From Nostoc piscinale CENA21 (GTDB lineage: Bacteria; Cyanobacteriota; Cyanobacteriia; Cyanobacteriales; Nostocaceae), in NCBI RefSeq assembly GCF_001298445.1, contig NZ_CP012036.1, positions 5,010,158 to 5,074,157 on the forward strand: DNA of 64,000 bases. The letters are read 5' to 3'. The notes beneath the pieces were generated by a model. That model had not been told where the DNA came from. It saw only the letters and a list, made by a program, of their open reading frames with translations, and made no database searches. Positions 42,595-51,763 of the stretch are shown here, one piece after another. How positions within the stretch are numbered: the stretch's first letter is position 1; each line of letters opens with the position of its first letter. The position numbers and the translations under genes were made by a program.

Positions 42595-45069
42595 CTATTG
42601 TGAAGAAGACTTTGGTCTTAGTCTATCGCGCCAATTTGGTGTTGATGTTCCACCAGAACCAGAACTATTACTAGTTGAAGCAGGTTGAGACCTACGCGGT
42701 GCAGCAGAACCTGATTCTGTTTGCCTGGATCTTCTGCCAGAACCAGATGGTTCTGTGGCTGTGGCCCTAGACTCATTTTCGACACTACCAGAGCGTCGCC
42801 GTCTTCTGGGTGTATCACTGCTGTCTTCTTGGGCTTGATATCGCCGCCGTCTTCTGGGTGTTTCTGTATTATCTTCTTGCTGCTGGTAACTACGTCTGCG
42901 TCTTCTGCGAGATGAACTGCTATCATCAGAGTCGCTGGAATTTACCTCTTCATTATTTTTACTGGAACTGTTGCGGACTTTCTTTGGTTTAATTGGTTCG
43001 GCTTTAATTGTGCCTTTGCGACCTTCTAATTTTGGTCTTTCGGGGAATTTTTCGACTGGCATTCCCTCTGTCACTTTTTCCATAAATTCATGCCAAGTGT
43101 AGGCAGCACTACTACTTGCGCCATAGGTAGGACGGTTATTATCGTTACCTAGCCAAACTCCTGTCACAATTTGCGGAATGTAGCCAATAAACCACAAATC
43201 TCTTGCTTCGTCAGAAGTACCAGTTTTGCCAGCGACAGGTCGATTATCGAGTTGGGCTGCTGCACCTGTACCTTCAACAACCACGTTACGCAGCATCCAA
43301 GTCATGATGGCAGCACTGTCAGCATCCAAAGCCCGCTGTGATTTAAAGTCGGCTGACCAGATAACTTGGCCTTGGCGGTTCAGAATGCGCCGAATACCGT
43401 GGGGTTCTACGTGTAAGCCCTGGGTGGCAAAGCTACCGTAGGCACTGGTCAATTCTAGAAGGTTGACTTCATTAGAACCAAGGGCTAAAGAATAATGGGG
43501 ATTCAGTTTTGATTTGATGCCCATATTGTGGGCTAATTTAATGGTTGGCTCAAATCCCACATCTAGTAACACTTTCAATGCAACTATATTCACGGAGCGC
43601 GTGAGAGCATCTCTCATGTTCATCATGCCCCGGAATTTTTCGCTATAGTTTTTGGGTTCGTAGCCATCGACGACAAAGGGCGCATCTAAATAAGTATCGT
43701 AAGGGCTTTTGCCGGTAGCGATCGCCGCAGCGTAGACAAATCCCTTAAATGTTGAGCCTGGTTGACGTTTGGCTTGGGTAACGCGATTAAATTGGTTTGT
43801 ACCAAAGTCTTTACCGCCTACCATTGCTTTAATTTCGCCACTGCGGGGGTCAACGGCCACTAAAGCGGCTTGCTTGAAGTTTTCCCAGCGCCCTTGATTT
43901 TTTAATACTTTTGTAACTGCGGCTTCAGCAGCTTGTTGCCATTTTGGTTCTAAGCTGGTTTCTACGGTTAAACCTCCAGCCGCCAGCACATCTGCTGAAA
44001 CATATTTGGGTAATTCTTGCTGGACGTAACTGGTAAAATATGGTGACTCTACTTCTAGCCGTTTGGGCAAGCTAGTTTTGACCACTAACGGTTCTTGAGT
44101 AGCTGCTTGACTTTCGGCGGTGGTAATAACGCCATCTTCCCGCATCCGTTGTAATACCAGATTGCGTCTTTGTTTAGCTGCTTCTGGATTTTGGGCTGGA
44201 GAATATAAACTCGGTGCGGGGGCTAAACCAGCAATGGTGGCTGCTTCGGCTAAAGTTAGTTGGTCTACTGGTTTGCTGAAGTATACCCAAGCAGCATCAG
44301 CTACACCATAAGCCCCGGAACCTAAGTAAACCAAATTCAAGTAACGCTCTAAAATTTGGTCTTTCGTCAATTCTTCCTCAATTTTCTGGGCGAGGCGAAC
44401 TTCTTTGAGTTTCCGCCAGATGGTTTTTTCTTGTTTTAAGAATAAAATCCGGGCTAATTGTTGGGTGATGGTACTACCACCTTCTACCACATTTTGCGAT
44501 CGCAAGTTATTTAAACCTGCTCTGGCGATACCTTGGGGATCAACACCATTGTGTTCTGTAAATCTGCGATCTTCTGAGGCAATAAAAGCTTTTTTTAAAA
44601 TATCGGGAATTTGTTCGATTTTAAGTTGTTCTCTGGTAGCTTCTCCTTGTTGTTGGAGAATAGCTCCATCAGCAGCTTTGATGGTTAAGGTTTGCTCCCG
44701 AACCACAGCTTGCAATTCGGCTTTATCTGGCAGAGTTTTATCTATGGAGGTAACGATATATTTCGCACCCACCACACCACTACCGACAGTGAGTACTGCC
44801 CAAAACCATAAACGACGATAAAATGGCTTTTCCTTACTGGTAAATATGGTTACTATCCCAGAGGAAATATGAGCCACCCGGCCAAATAGTTGGCTGGCTT
44901 TTCCCACCTTGGTTGGGCTTAAGCTCTCGTCGGTGGATTCCTCATTTTTATATTGATTCCCAGGCGACAATCGCGGTTCCTCCTTGTCAGAGTCACTCAA
45001 ACTTTGTTGGTTGTTGCTTGAACCAGGAGGTGAGATTCCCCACGTTAGTTCCTTGTTCCAAGTAAACAC
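42595..45069 (-). CDS. Class A penicillin-binding protein (PBP1A family)
   Basis: 824 aa from GTG 45069. A cytoplasmic N-terminus of about 90 residues and one transmembrane helix precede the glycosyltransferase domain (EDRRFTEHNGVDPQGIARA, EGGSTITQQLARILFL, ERYLNLVYLGSGAYG). The transpeptidase domain has SXXK in QPGSTFKGFVYAAAI, SVN in SVNIVALK and KTG in VAGKTGTSDEARDLWF. It polymerises and cross-links peptidoglycan. The C-terminal about 150 residues are Ser/Arg-rich with repeated TPRRRRR blocks, probably disordered. The tail resembles that of the TonB-like protein. Confidence 0.93.
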   Translation of the reverse strand: MFTWNKELTWGISPPGSSNNQQSLSDSDKEEPRLSPGNQYKNEESTDESLSPTKVGKASQLFGRVAHISSGIVTIFTSKEKPFYRRLWFWAVLTVGSGVVGAKYIVTSIDKTLPDKAELQAVVREQTLTIKAADGAILQQQGEATREQLKIEQIPDILKKAFIASEDRRFTEHNGVDPQGIARAGLNNLRSQNVVEGGSTITQQLARILFLKQEKTIWRKLKEVRLAQKIEEELTKDQILERYLNLVYLGSGAYGVADAAWVYFSKPVDQLTLAEAATIAGLAPAPSLYSPAQNPEAAKQRRNLVLQRMREDGVITTAESQAATQEPLVVKTSLPKRLEVESPYFTSYVQQELPKYVSADVLAAGGLTVETSLEPKWQQAAEAAVTKVLKNQGRWENFKQAALVAVDPRSGEIKAMVGGKDFGTNQFNRVTQAKRQPGSTFKGFVYAAAIATGKSPYDTYLDAPFVVDGYEPKNYSEKFRGMMNMRDALTRSVNIVALKVLLDVGFEPTIKLAHNMGIKSKLNPHYSLALGSNEVNLLELTSAYGSFATQGLHVEPHGIRRILNRQGQVIWSADFKSQRALDADSAAIMTWMLRNVVVEGTGAAAQLDNRPVAGKTGTSDEARDLWFIGYIPQIVTGVWLGNDNNRPTYGASSSAAYTWHEFMEKVTEGMPVEKFPERPKLEGRKGTIKAEPIKPKKVRNSSSKNNEEVNSSDSDDSSSSRRRRRRSYQQQEDNTETPRRRRRYQAQEDSSDTPRRRRRSGSVENESRATATEPSGSGRRSRQTESGSAAPRRSQPASTSNSSGSGGTSTPNWRDRLRPKSSSQ

Positions 45070-45241
45070 AGGTTAACCGCCTAAAAGAGATTTTAGGGTT
45101 TAATTAACTGTGTTCGTGTTAGTATATTATCCTATAAATAATTAACTGAATTCATTGCTACATAAAATATTATTCTGGTGTTTAATAGTCGAATTTTGTC
45201 AAGATTCAATCTGTAATTTTATTTAATTCTTAAAAGAAAAA

Positions 45242-45814
45242 TTGTTAAAAGTATCCGGTCTCAACGGGGAGCAAAAGATAGCAAATCATCCTGATGATCA
45301 TGGGCAAGAATTTCCTAGTAGTAAGCAAGGTGTAAGGATAGCGGTAGCACTAGGAAGTAATCTAGGTGATTCTCAGCAAATATTAGCAGCAGCGATCGCC
45401 CAGTTAAGTACAGTACCAAAAATGCAATTAATAGCAACATCCAGTTGGTATAGAACTAAAGCAGTAGGGCCGCCGCAGCCAGATTACATTAATGGCTGTA
45501 TGATCATGCAAGTAGGCATGACACCGCAGGTATTACTAGAAACTTTGTTAGCCACAGAACAGCAATTTGGGCGAGTCAGGCAAGAACGTTGGGGGCCGCG
45601 ATCGCTCGATTTAGACTTATTGTTGTACGCTCAAGTAATTCTAGACACGCCAAATTTGCAAATCCCCCATCCGCGAATGCGAGAACGAGCATTTGTTTTA
45701 GTTCCCTTAGCCGAAATTGCGCCAGATTGGATTGAGCCAGTTTCCGGATACAAGATCAAACAGTTGGTAAAAGATGTAGACTGTTCTGATGTACATTTAC
45801 TGAAGAGCAATTAA
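45242..45814 (+). CDS. folK: 2-amino-4-hydroxy-6-hydroxymethyldihydropteridine diphosphokinase
   Basis: 190 aa using a TTG start at 45242, with no convincing ribosome site; the first 30 residues are not conserved, so the real start is uncertain. Core signatures are VALGSNLGDSQQIL, LIATSSWYRTKAVG, YINGCMIMQ and the family PROSITE-like RWGPRSLDLDLLLY with IPHPRMRERAFVLVPLAEIAP. It transfers pyrophosphate to 6-hydroxymethyl-7,8-dihydropterin in folate synthesis. 90 bp before a Nudix gene. Confidence 0.93.
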   Translation: MLKVSGLNGEQKIANHPDDHGQEFPSSKQGVRIAVALGSNLGDSQQILAAAIAQLSTVPKMQLIATSSWYRTKAVGPPQPDYINGCMIMQVGMTPQVLLETLLATEQQFGRVRQERWGPRSLDLDLLLYAQVILDTPNLQIPHPRMRERAFVLVPLAEIAPDWIEPVSGYKIKQLVKDVDCSDVHLLKSN

Positions 45815-45903
45815 AGTCACTACCCATAAATTAAGCAAAATCCTGATCCCACAAACGACAAACATTGTTTGTTCGTTGATTTTGAAAAGATAAAAACATC
45901 ACT

Positions 45904-46449
45904 ATGCCATTAGGTAGAGAATTACCACAATTATTAAAGCAACGCCTATTTCACAAAGGACGCAAATTTGATTTTGAAGTGAATCGTTTGCGTTTACCCA
46001 ACAAATCAGAAGGGGAATGGGAGTGCATTCGTCATCCCGGCGGGGCGTTGGCTGTACCTGTCACCAATGAAGGAAAACTGGTACTTGTGCGTCAGTATCG
46101 CTTTGCCATTCAAGGCAGAATCTTAGAATTTCCCGCAGGCACTTTAGAATACAACGAAGATCCCCAAGCAACAATCAGGCGGGAAATCGAAGAAGAAACA
46201 GGCTATAGCGCCCAAAAATGGCGCAAACTTGGTGAATTTTTCCTTGCACCTGGATATTCCGATGAAATTATTTATGCTTTTCTCGCCCAAGATTTAGAAA
46301 AGCTAGAAAAGCCGCCAACCCAAGACGAAGATGAAGACATTGAAACAGTCCTGATGACACCAGAAGAACTGGAAGCCGCAATTTTACAAGGCGAACCAGT
46401 CGATGCAAAATCAATCGCCAGCTTTTTCTTAGCACGTCCTTTTTTGTAG
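45904..46449 (+). CDS. Nudix hydrolase, ADP-ribose pyrophosphatase type
   Basis: 181 aa. Perfect Nudix box: G-x5-E-x7-R-E-I-E-E-E-T-G-Y (GTLEYNEDPQATIRREIEEE, continuing TGY). Preceded by HPGGALAVPVTNEGKLVLVR and followed by FFLAPGYSDEIIYAFLAQ, as in ADPR-pyrophosphatases. It probably hydrolyses ADP-ribose or similar nucleoside diphosphate sugars. Ends at 46449; a HIP1-containing terminator follows. Confidence 0.88.
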   Translation: MPLGRELPQLLKQRLFHKGRKFDFEVNRLRLPNKSEGEWECIRHPGGALAVPVTNEGKLVLVRQYRFAIQGRILEFPAGTLEYNEDPQATIRREIEEETGYSAQKWRKLGEFFLAPGYSDEIIYAFLAQDLEKLEKPPTQDEDEDIETVLMTPEELEAAILQGEPVDAKSIASFFLARPFL

Positions 46450-46465
46450 TTGTTGTTGGATAATC

Positions 46466-46512
46466 AAAAGCGATCGCTCGCTGATTCTACCAGACTCAGA
46501 GCGATCGCTTTT
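46466..46512 (+). terminator. HIP1-containing terminator after the Nudix gene
   Basis: AAAAGCGATCGCTC and GAGCGATCGCTTTT form a perfect 14-bp stem around a 19-nt loop, with the HIP1 octamer in the arms. T run at the end. It lies in the upstream part of the longest reading of the next ORF and argues that the gene starts later. Confidence 0.75.
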
Positions 46513-46557
46513 GCTTTGAGATTCATTACTATAAGTTATAAGGGTGAGAGTAGACAG

Positions 46558-46908
46558 TTGGTATTGATCATTCGGGAAAGAGCAACAAGAGAGCAAGTTG
46601 AACAAATGCTGCAAACTTTACAAGTTTACATTAAAGTTGCAGTAGATATTGAAAAAGGGATTTTGGCAGGAGGAGAAGAACAACACGCTTACTGTGAAGC
46701 AGCATTGCTGGAAGATGGTAGCAGACAGCGAGATATTTGGGGTGCTGATTGGATTCCCTTTAACCAAACAATAGCTTTTGAGTCAATTATCAACATTCGC
46801 CCCAGTCAAAATAATCGCTCAATGTTAATTCAAGACCCAGTAATTCGAGAACGTGTGCAAACAATTATTCAGGAATTGATTGGGGGATATGAACCAGAAT
46901 TTAGATGA
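46558..46908 (+). CDS. DUF5674-like protein
   Basis: 116 aa from TTG 46558 (GGTGAG site about 10 nt before). Longer readings run through the terminator and are rejected. Sequence pattern: LVLIIRERATREQVEQMLQTL, VAVDIEKGILAGGEEQHAYCE, LLEDGSRQRDIWGADWIPF, then INIRPSQNNRSMLIQDPVIRE and a final VQTIIQELIGGY. This is the DUF5674 family; no biochemical function known to me. It overlaps the next gene by 20 bp. Confidence 0.75.
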   Translation: MVLIIRERATREQVEQMLQTLQVYIKVAVDIEKGILAGGEEQHAYCEAALLEDGSRQRDIWGADWIPFNQTIAFESIINIRPSQNNRSMLIQDPVIRERVQTIIQELIGGYEPEFR

Positions 46909-47248
46909 AAAGAAAGCCAGATTTCAAAGTGAAAATACCTCTACTCGCTTGGGACACATAGCTGCAAATTTAGCTAGGATTGGAACATTTTGTCACACTT
47001 TTTATCGAGAAGCTGTTGAAAGTGTAGTTGATGAAACTATGTGGTTTATTGAATGGACAGCAGCAGAAATTGAACCAGAATATGCGGAAGAAATAGTTAA
47101 CATTCAAGTGCAACTAGCGCGATGGCAATTAGCTTTTGATTGTATTTGGTCGGATGATAGCGAACTTAGAAAAATTGGCGAACAATCTCACACTTGGTCA
47201 GCGCGAGTATTAGATATGTCAGGATTGTTGTCTGAATCCAGAACATAA
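46889..47248 (+). CDS. Hypothetical helical protein coupled to DUF5674
   Basis: 119 aa from ATG 46889 (MNQNLDEKKARFQSENTSTR). Predicted all-helical: LGHIAANLARIGTFCHTFYRE, VDETMWFIEWTAAEIEP, IQVQLARWQLAFDCIWSDDSE. No known family to me. Its start is inside the end of the DUF5674 gene with a different frame, so translation is likely coupled, and the two proteins may act together. Confidence 0.7.
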   Translation: MNQNLDEKKARFQSENTSTRLGHIAANLARIGTFCHTFYREAVESVVDETMWFIEWTAAEIEPEYAEEIVNIQVQLARWQLAFDCIWSDDSELRKIGEQSHTWSARVLDMSGLLSESRT

Positions 47249-47320
47249 TAATTAATTGAGAAAAACTTGAAGTTCTTCCTGATTAAATCAGAAAAAATCC
47301 ATCTCTCTCTAGCAGACATT

Positions 47321-47971
47321 CTATTTTTTATCCCGATTTATCCAAATCCCCCGCATCCCAACAGCCTTCGCCCCTTGATAATCTTCCACAATGCTGTCGC
47401 CAATGTGCCATGCTGCTGACGGCGAACAATCATGTTTTTCTAAAGCAACGGTAAAAATTTGGGGATCGGGTTTAGCCGCACATGCTTGAGTGGAAATTGT
47501 CACCGAAGTAAAGTAGTCACTAATTCCCAGACTTTGCAACACAGAATAAATTCGAGAATCAAAGTTAGAAATAATCCCCAGTTCAATTCCCAAACGTCGC
47601 CAATTCATTAAAGATGGCACTACATCAGCATAGATAAACCAAGGTTCAGCCGTGCCGAAATGAATGTAAAGTTCGCTAAAAAAAGCCGAAAAGTCAGAAA
47701 ATTGCTGGAGAACACCAGCCGTCTCAAAGGTGTTGAGGGCAATTACTCGCCACCAGTCAAACTCGCGTTGGGGTATGTCGGCTGGTTCTGCATCTAAAAA
47801 TATCGGTGGTGGTGCAGCTTTAAAACTTTGGATAAATGCTTGATTTAATCTGGGTGCAGAAACTTCCACACCAAATTCTTTGGCTATCTGACTATATACT
47901 TCGCCTACACTGCCTTTGACACCAAATATTGTGCCGACAGCATCTAGAAAAATAACTTTCGGTCTTTCCAT
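47321..47971 (-). CDS. HAD-superfamily hydrolase (HAD-IA)
   Basis: 216 aa from ATG 47971 (a TTG immediately before gives one extra residue). Motif I has VIFLDAVGTIFGV: the usual DxD is here D-A-V, so the second Asp is missing, which may affect phosphatase activity. Motif II IGIISNFDSR, motif III/IV AAKPDPQIFTVAL and WHIGDSIVEDYQGAKAVGMR. It is like the REG-2 / HDHD3 group. Substrate unknown. Stands downstream of and co-directional with NDH-2. Confidence 0.82.
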   Translation of the reverse strand: MERPKVIFLDAVGTIFGVKGSVGEVYSQIAKEFGVEVSAPRLNQAFIQSFKAAPPPIFLDAEPADIPQREFDWWRVIALNTFETAGVLQQFSDFSAFFSELYIHFGTAEPWFIYADVVPSLMNWRRLGIELGIISNFDSRIYSVLQSLGISDYFTSVTISTQACAAKPDPQIFTVALEKHDCSPSAAWHIGDSIVEDYQGAKAVGMRGIWINRDKK

Positions 47972-48007
47972 CAAATTGTTTGTGATTATGTATTTAGAAG
48001 TTGAAAT

Positions 48008-49210
48008 TTAGATTGACTGAGAAAGTGTCTCTATAATAGGACGGACTAGCCAGTTAAAGCCAACTTTGAGTTGATGTTCTAAAGTCGGCATTCGATATAA
48101 ATAAGCAAGACGACGCGCCACATAGCCTAAAGAACCGTCGAGTTTCACGCCTAAACCCGTGAGAGTGGCGTTATCTGTACCAAGTGCCAGCATTTCGCCG
48201 AGTTTTTGATAACGGAAGGGTAACAATGGGCGATCGCTCAAAGAAGCCCAAATATTCCACGCAGTATAATCAGCTTGTTGAAAAGCTGCTTGGGCTGTGG
48301 CGGGAATTTGTTGTTCTTCCGCATCTCGACAGTCGGCTAAATCTCCCAAGGCGAAAATTTCTGGGTGGTCAAGCACTTGTAGGGTGGGTGTGGTAGTAAT
48401 TTGATGACGTTGGTTTTGTTTAAAAGGTAAGTTTTTCACCACAGGTGCGACTTGTGTACCTACAGTCCAAATCACTAAATCTACAGGAATGGTATCAATC
48501 TGATTTTTATATTCCAGTGAAATGGTATCTGCACCAATTGATTCGACTTTGGTTTCTAAATCAGTAAATACACCCCTTGCTTCTAATGCTTTCTTGGCGG
48601 CTTCGCGGTTAAACTCTGGGGAGGTGCGTAAAATTTGGTCAGTGATTTCAATTAACCGTAAACGTGCTTTTTCACCCAGTCTGTCGGCTAATTTACAAGC
48701 TAATTCAACACCACTATAACCAGCACCCACAATGGCAATGCGGATTTTATCAGCCTCGGATTCTTCTAAAATTTGTAGCCGTTGTTCTAGGCGGTAAGCA
48801 TCATTAATGGTACGGAAAGGTAAGGCGTAGGATGTAGCACCGGGAACCATATCAAGTGGTGTTTCTCCGCCTAAAGCCAGCACTAAGCGATCATACGCAA
48901 TTTCTGGCCCGTCTTGTAATTGTACTCGTTGCTGGTCGGTGTCAATGCCTGAGACTACTGCTTGGTAAAAACGTACACCTGTACCTTGGAGAAGTTCGGC
49001 AAAGGGAGGCGCAATTTCCCAAGTTTGCAATTCACCTGTAAGCAATTCGTAGAGTAAGGGGGAAAATAGAAAGCGATCGCTTTGATCTACCAGTACAATT
49101 TCGGGTTTTTGCTGCGATTCCCAAGGTAACTGGCTTAAGCGCAACGCTGTGTAGAGACCACCAAAGCCTCCACCAAGGATTAAAATTCTCTGAGTTGGTT
49201 GAGTCATCAT
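48008..49210 (-). CDS. Type II NAD(P)H dehydrogenase (NDH-2), FAD-dependent
   Basis: 400 aa, from one of two adjacent ATG. FAD motif ILILGGGFGGLYTALRL at the N-terminus, NAD(P)H motif RIAIVGAGYSGVELACKLAD at the centre, and the second FAD segment PEIFALGDLADC. The C-terminal part (GEMLALGTDNATLTGLGVKL, then RLAYLYRMPTLEHQLKVGF) has the membrane-associating shape of NDH-2. It oxidises NAD(P)H and reduces plastoquinone without proton pumping. Cyanobacteria have several (NdbA-C); the subtype is not assigned here. Confidence 0.9.
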   Translation of the reverse strand: MMTQPTQRILILGGGFGGLYTALRLSQLPWESQQKPEIVLVDQSDRFLFSPLLYELLTGELQTWEIAPPFAELLQGTGVRFYQAVVSGIDTDQQRVQLQDGPEIAYDRLVLALGGETPLDMVPGATSYALPFRTINDAYRLEQRLQILEESEADKIRIAIVGAGYSGVELACKLADRLGEKARLRLIEITDQILRTSPEFNREAAKKALEARGVFTDLETKVESIGADTISLEYKNQIDTIPVDLVIWTVGTQVAPVVKNLPFKQNQRHQITTTPTLQVLDHPEIFALGDLADCRDAEEQQIPATAQAAFQQADYTAWNIWASLSDRPLLPFRYQKLGEMLALGTDNATLTGLGVKLDGSLGYVARRLAYLYRMPTLEHQLKVGFNWLVRPIIETLSQSI

Positions 49211-49302
49211 TTGTATGGGATGGTTAATCCCAGTCGTCCATCTACCTCTCAGTGTAATGATTTTAGGACTTACTCACAAAGATTTCCTCTGGAGATTGGA
49301 TG

Positions 49303-49372
49303 AAAGGGTGTAGGGGTTGTCAGGGTTTTAGATACATACACCCCTATACCCTCATACCCTCACACCCATTCT
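49303..49372. repeat. Inverted heptamer-type repeat downstream of ChaB gene
   Basis: GGGTGTAGGGGTTGTCAGGG and CACCCCTATACCCTCATACC/CTCACACCC can pair. The same GGGTGTA units also occur inside the phosphate permease gene. Confidence 0.6.
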
Positions 49373-49378
49373 TCTGAG

Positions 49379-49624
49379 TTAATTACCACCAGAAGTCACT
49401 GCTTTATTGTGTACGGCGGTATCTTCAGCTTTTCTGTGCCATTCGCCATTTTGACTTTGTTCGTATTCGTTTCGTACACTATTCCAAGCAACGTTAGTAG
49501 CACCTTCTTCACTTAATCCATCACGTTGGGAAGCGTTGAAAGCAGCAAAGAAAATTTGTTGAGCGTGTTGAGGAAGTTTATCTTGAATATCTTGGGGTAA
49601 TTCTTCTATTTTGTTGTAAGGCAT
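49379..49624 (-). CDS. ChaB family protein
   Basis: 81 aa. Typical ChaB start (MPYNKIEELPQDIQDKLPQH), then AQQIFFAAFNASQRDGLSEE, ATNVAWNSVRNEYEQ. The E. coli namesake is linked with cation transport ChaA, but in cyanobacteria the role is unsettled. Stand-alone gene between NDH-2 and the PLD gene. Confidence 0.9.
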   Translation of the reverse strand: MPYNKIEELPQDIQDKLPQHAQQIFFAAFNASQRDGLSEEGATNVAWNSVRNEYEQSQNGEWHRKAEDTAVHNKAVTSGGN

Positions 49625-49918
49625 ACACTAACTCCAGTAACTTTAACCTAGGTCAATCCTAGAAAATTTAGTTATGAAACTTCCTCTGACTTTCAGTAGA
49701 AATAGATAACAAATATAAATAGGTCAACAGAAATATTTATTTTGCATCAACAAGCGATCGCTACACTATGACTTTTTTGTGTTGTAAAGGCTTCTTTCCT
49801 ACTCTCCACCCCCTATCTACACAAGTAGATTCCCATAGCAGTTTTAAATGAATTACAAATATTTATCCCTTGTCTACCTTGTCTCTTTTATTCACATATC
49901 AAACCAGATTTATATACA

Positions 49919-51548
49919 TTACAGGCTCACATAATCGCGCCATTTATCTAGCATCTTGGCACTTATACCTGGAATACGCTCTAAATCTTGGAGTGATGTA
50001 AATTTTTGTTGTTGACGCGCAATGATTATCTTTTGGGCTAACTTTTTACCCACACCAGGAAGAGTAGTTAATTCTTCTAGACTAGCTGTGTTGAGATTGA
50101 TTTTTTGGGTGATGTAATTTTGACTGGAAGTTGGCACAGATATTGTCGGACATTTTTTTTGTTTCTGCTTGAATTTTTGCTTGAATTTCTGATGGTAAAC
50201 TAATTTGCGCTTTGGCATAAAGACGGGCAAATTCTCGCACATAATGAGCCGCAACTGTAGGATTATCAATCACTATCAATGTTTCATCGTTGCCATTGTT
50301 AGCTGCGTCTGACCAATTATGCGAACCTGTGATGACTATTTGATTATCAATAATTGAGAATTTATGATGAAGTAAATCACCTTTGGCTAATACAGGTACA
50401 CCCACACTATTAATTGGTTTTGACCAAGGTTTATTGTCAGTTTCATACTTACATTTATTACTCAAAGCCACTCCCAGCATATCTAAGGCTTCGCTGTAAT
50501 AACGAAAAGCAAATTGAGCATCAATTAAAGCGCGAACATCTACATTTTGCTGATGACGTTGTTCTAAAACATTCGCAAGTTGCTGTTCAGAAAAGACAAA
50601 TAATGCCAAATATATTGATTTACTAGCAGCATTCAAATTTTCCCCAATTAACCCATTACTAGTTTGACTCCAAGGTTGAGTAGGAGAAGCCGGAGAAAAT
50701 TGGACTGTAATTTTACTATCACCCACAGTTATTTGTTGGGGAGGACGCAGTGGTTTTTTAATGCCAAATCTGCTGTCTGTTTTACCTCCAGGGCCATCAC
50801 CCCACATAATATTAAACTCTTGGGTAAACACATTTGCTAATTCTGGACTATCAATTTTGAGTAAATTATTAGCATTACCTAAACTGCTAGGATTGCTGAA
50901 ATCGCCTGAAGTGTCACTGAGAGTGAGGTTAGCCGAAGTTACAATTACAATGCGATTATCCACAATCAAAAATTTGTGGTGCATTAAATTACTACCTGCG
51001 GAACCATCAGCTTGATCATCGATTACAGGAGCTTTGGCATTTTGTAAAATTACTATAGCGTCTCTTTGATTAATTTCTTCTGGGCTAAGTTTGTTATCTT
51101 GATTTAAATCAATAAATTTATGAAATTCGTTATATCTTTCTCGTTCTCTAGTGGTTAGTTTTTTAACTTCTGCTGCTGTAAAGCTACTCCAAGGGCGGCT
51201 ATAAGTATTTTCTAAAATTACTCTCACTTTCACCCCGGCTTTTTGCCTGTCTACTAATGCTTGGGAAACTTTGGGTAAACGTAATTCTTGGACTGCTACA
51301 TCTACTGTAGATTTCGCTTGAGAAATAGTATCAACAATGATTTTTTCTAAGTCATCACCTAGTCGTGTTTGCTGACGGTAAGATTCACGATATTCTGAAG
51401 ATTCAGACTGATTTAAATAAACTTGAATCAATGGATCTTGTGGTAAAGGTGATAAACCCTGATGAGATGTTTTAGCCTGTTGACAAGCTGTGGTAAGAAA
51501 TATTAAGGTAAATAGCCAAAAATACCTTGATCTACGAAAAATTGGCAC
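49919..51548 (-). pseudogene. PLD-like lipoprotein with EF-hand and C-terminal HhH domain, +1 frameshift
   Basis: From ATG 51548: lipoprotein signal (FTLIFLTTAC, Cys about 22) then two HKD motifs (HHKFLIVDNRIVIVTSANLT; HHKFSIIDNQIVITGSHNW), as in phospholipase D/nuclease superfamily. Between the first beta region and HKD-1 is an EF-hand-like loop (DLNQDNKLSPEE). The reading stops at 50082 in a foreign-looking tail. Dropping one base from the T8 run at 50153-50160 joins ETKK to CPTISVPTSSQNYITQKINL and the ComEA-like HhH pair (LEELTTLPGVGKKLAQKIII; LERIPGISAKMLDKW). So the intact gene is about 540 aa, a likely secreted DNA-binding nuclease. Confidence 0.82.
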
Positions 51549-51763
51549 GGTAATCTGCTAAAAGTAAATTGGTAGTGAACATAGTTATTGTTCCCAAAAT
51601 GCAGTACGCCAATTTAAAGAGGTAAATAGCTTGATCGGCAGTTAAAAAATCTTCCTATTGATGCACATTAATTCACATTTTCTCAAGATTTAACCAGACA
51701 GCTTTGTATGGTGAAAATAGTGAGTAGCCCATTGCCCTTGTCTTTCTGCTCAAATGTTGTGAT

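Noticed and set aside
46450..46908. Longer reading of the DUF5674-like gene from 46450
   Set aside because: Its first 36 codons run through a perfect HIP1 terminator and the Nudix gene's 3' region; start placed at 46558.
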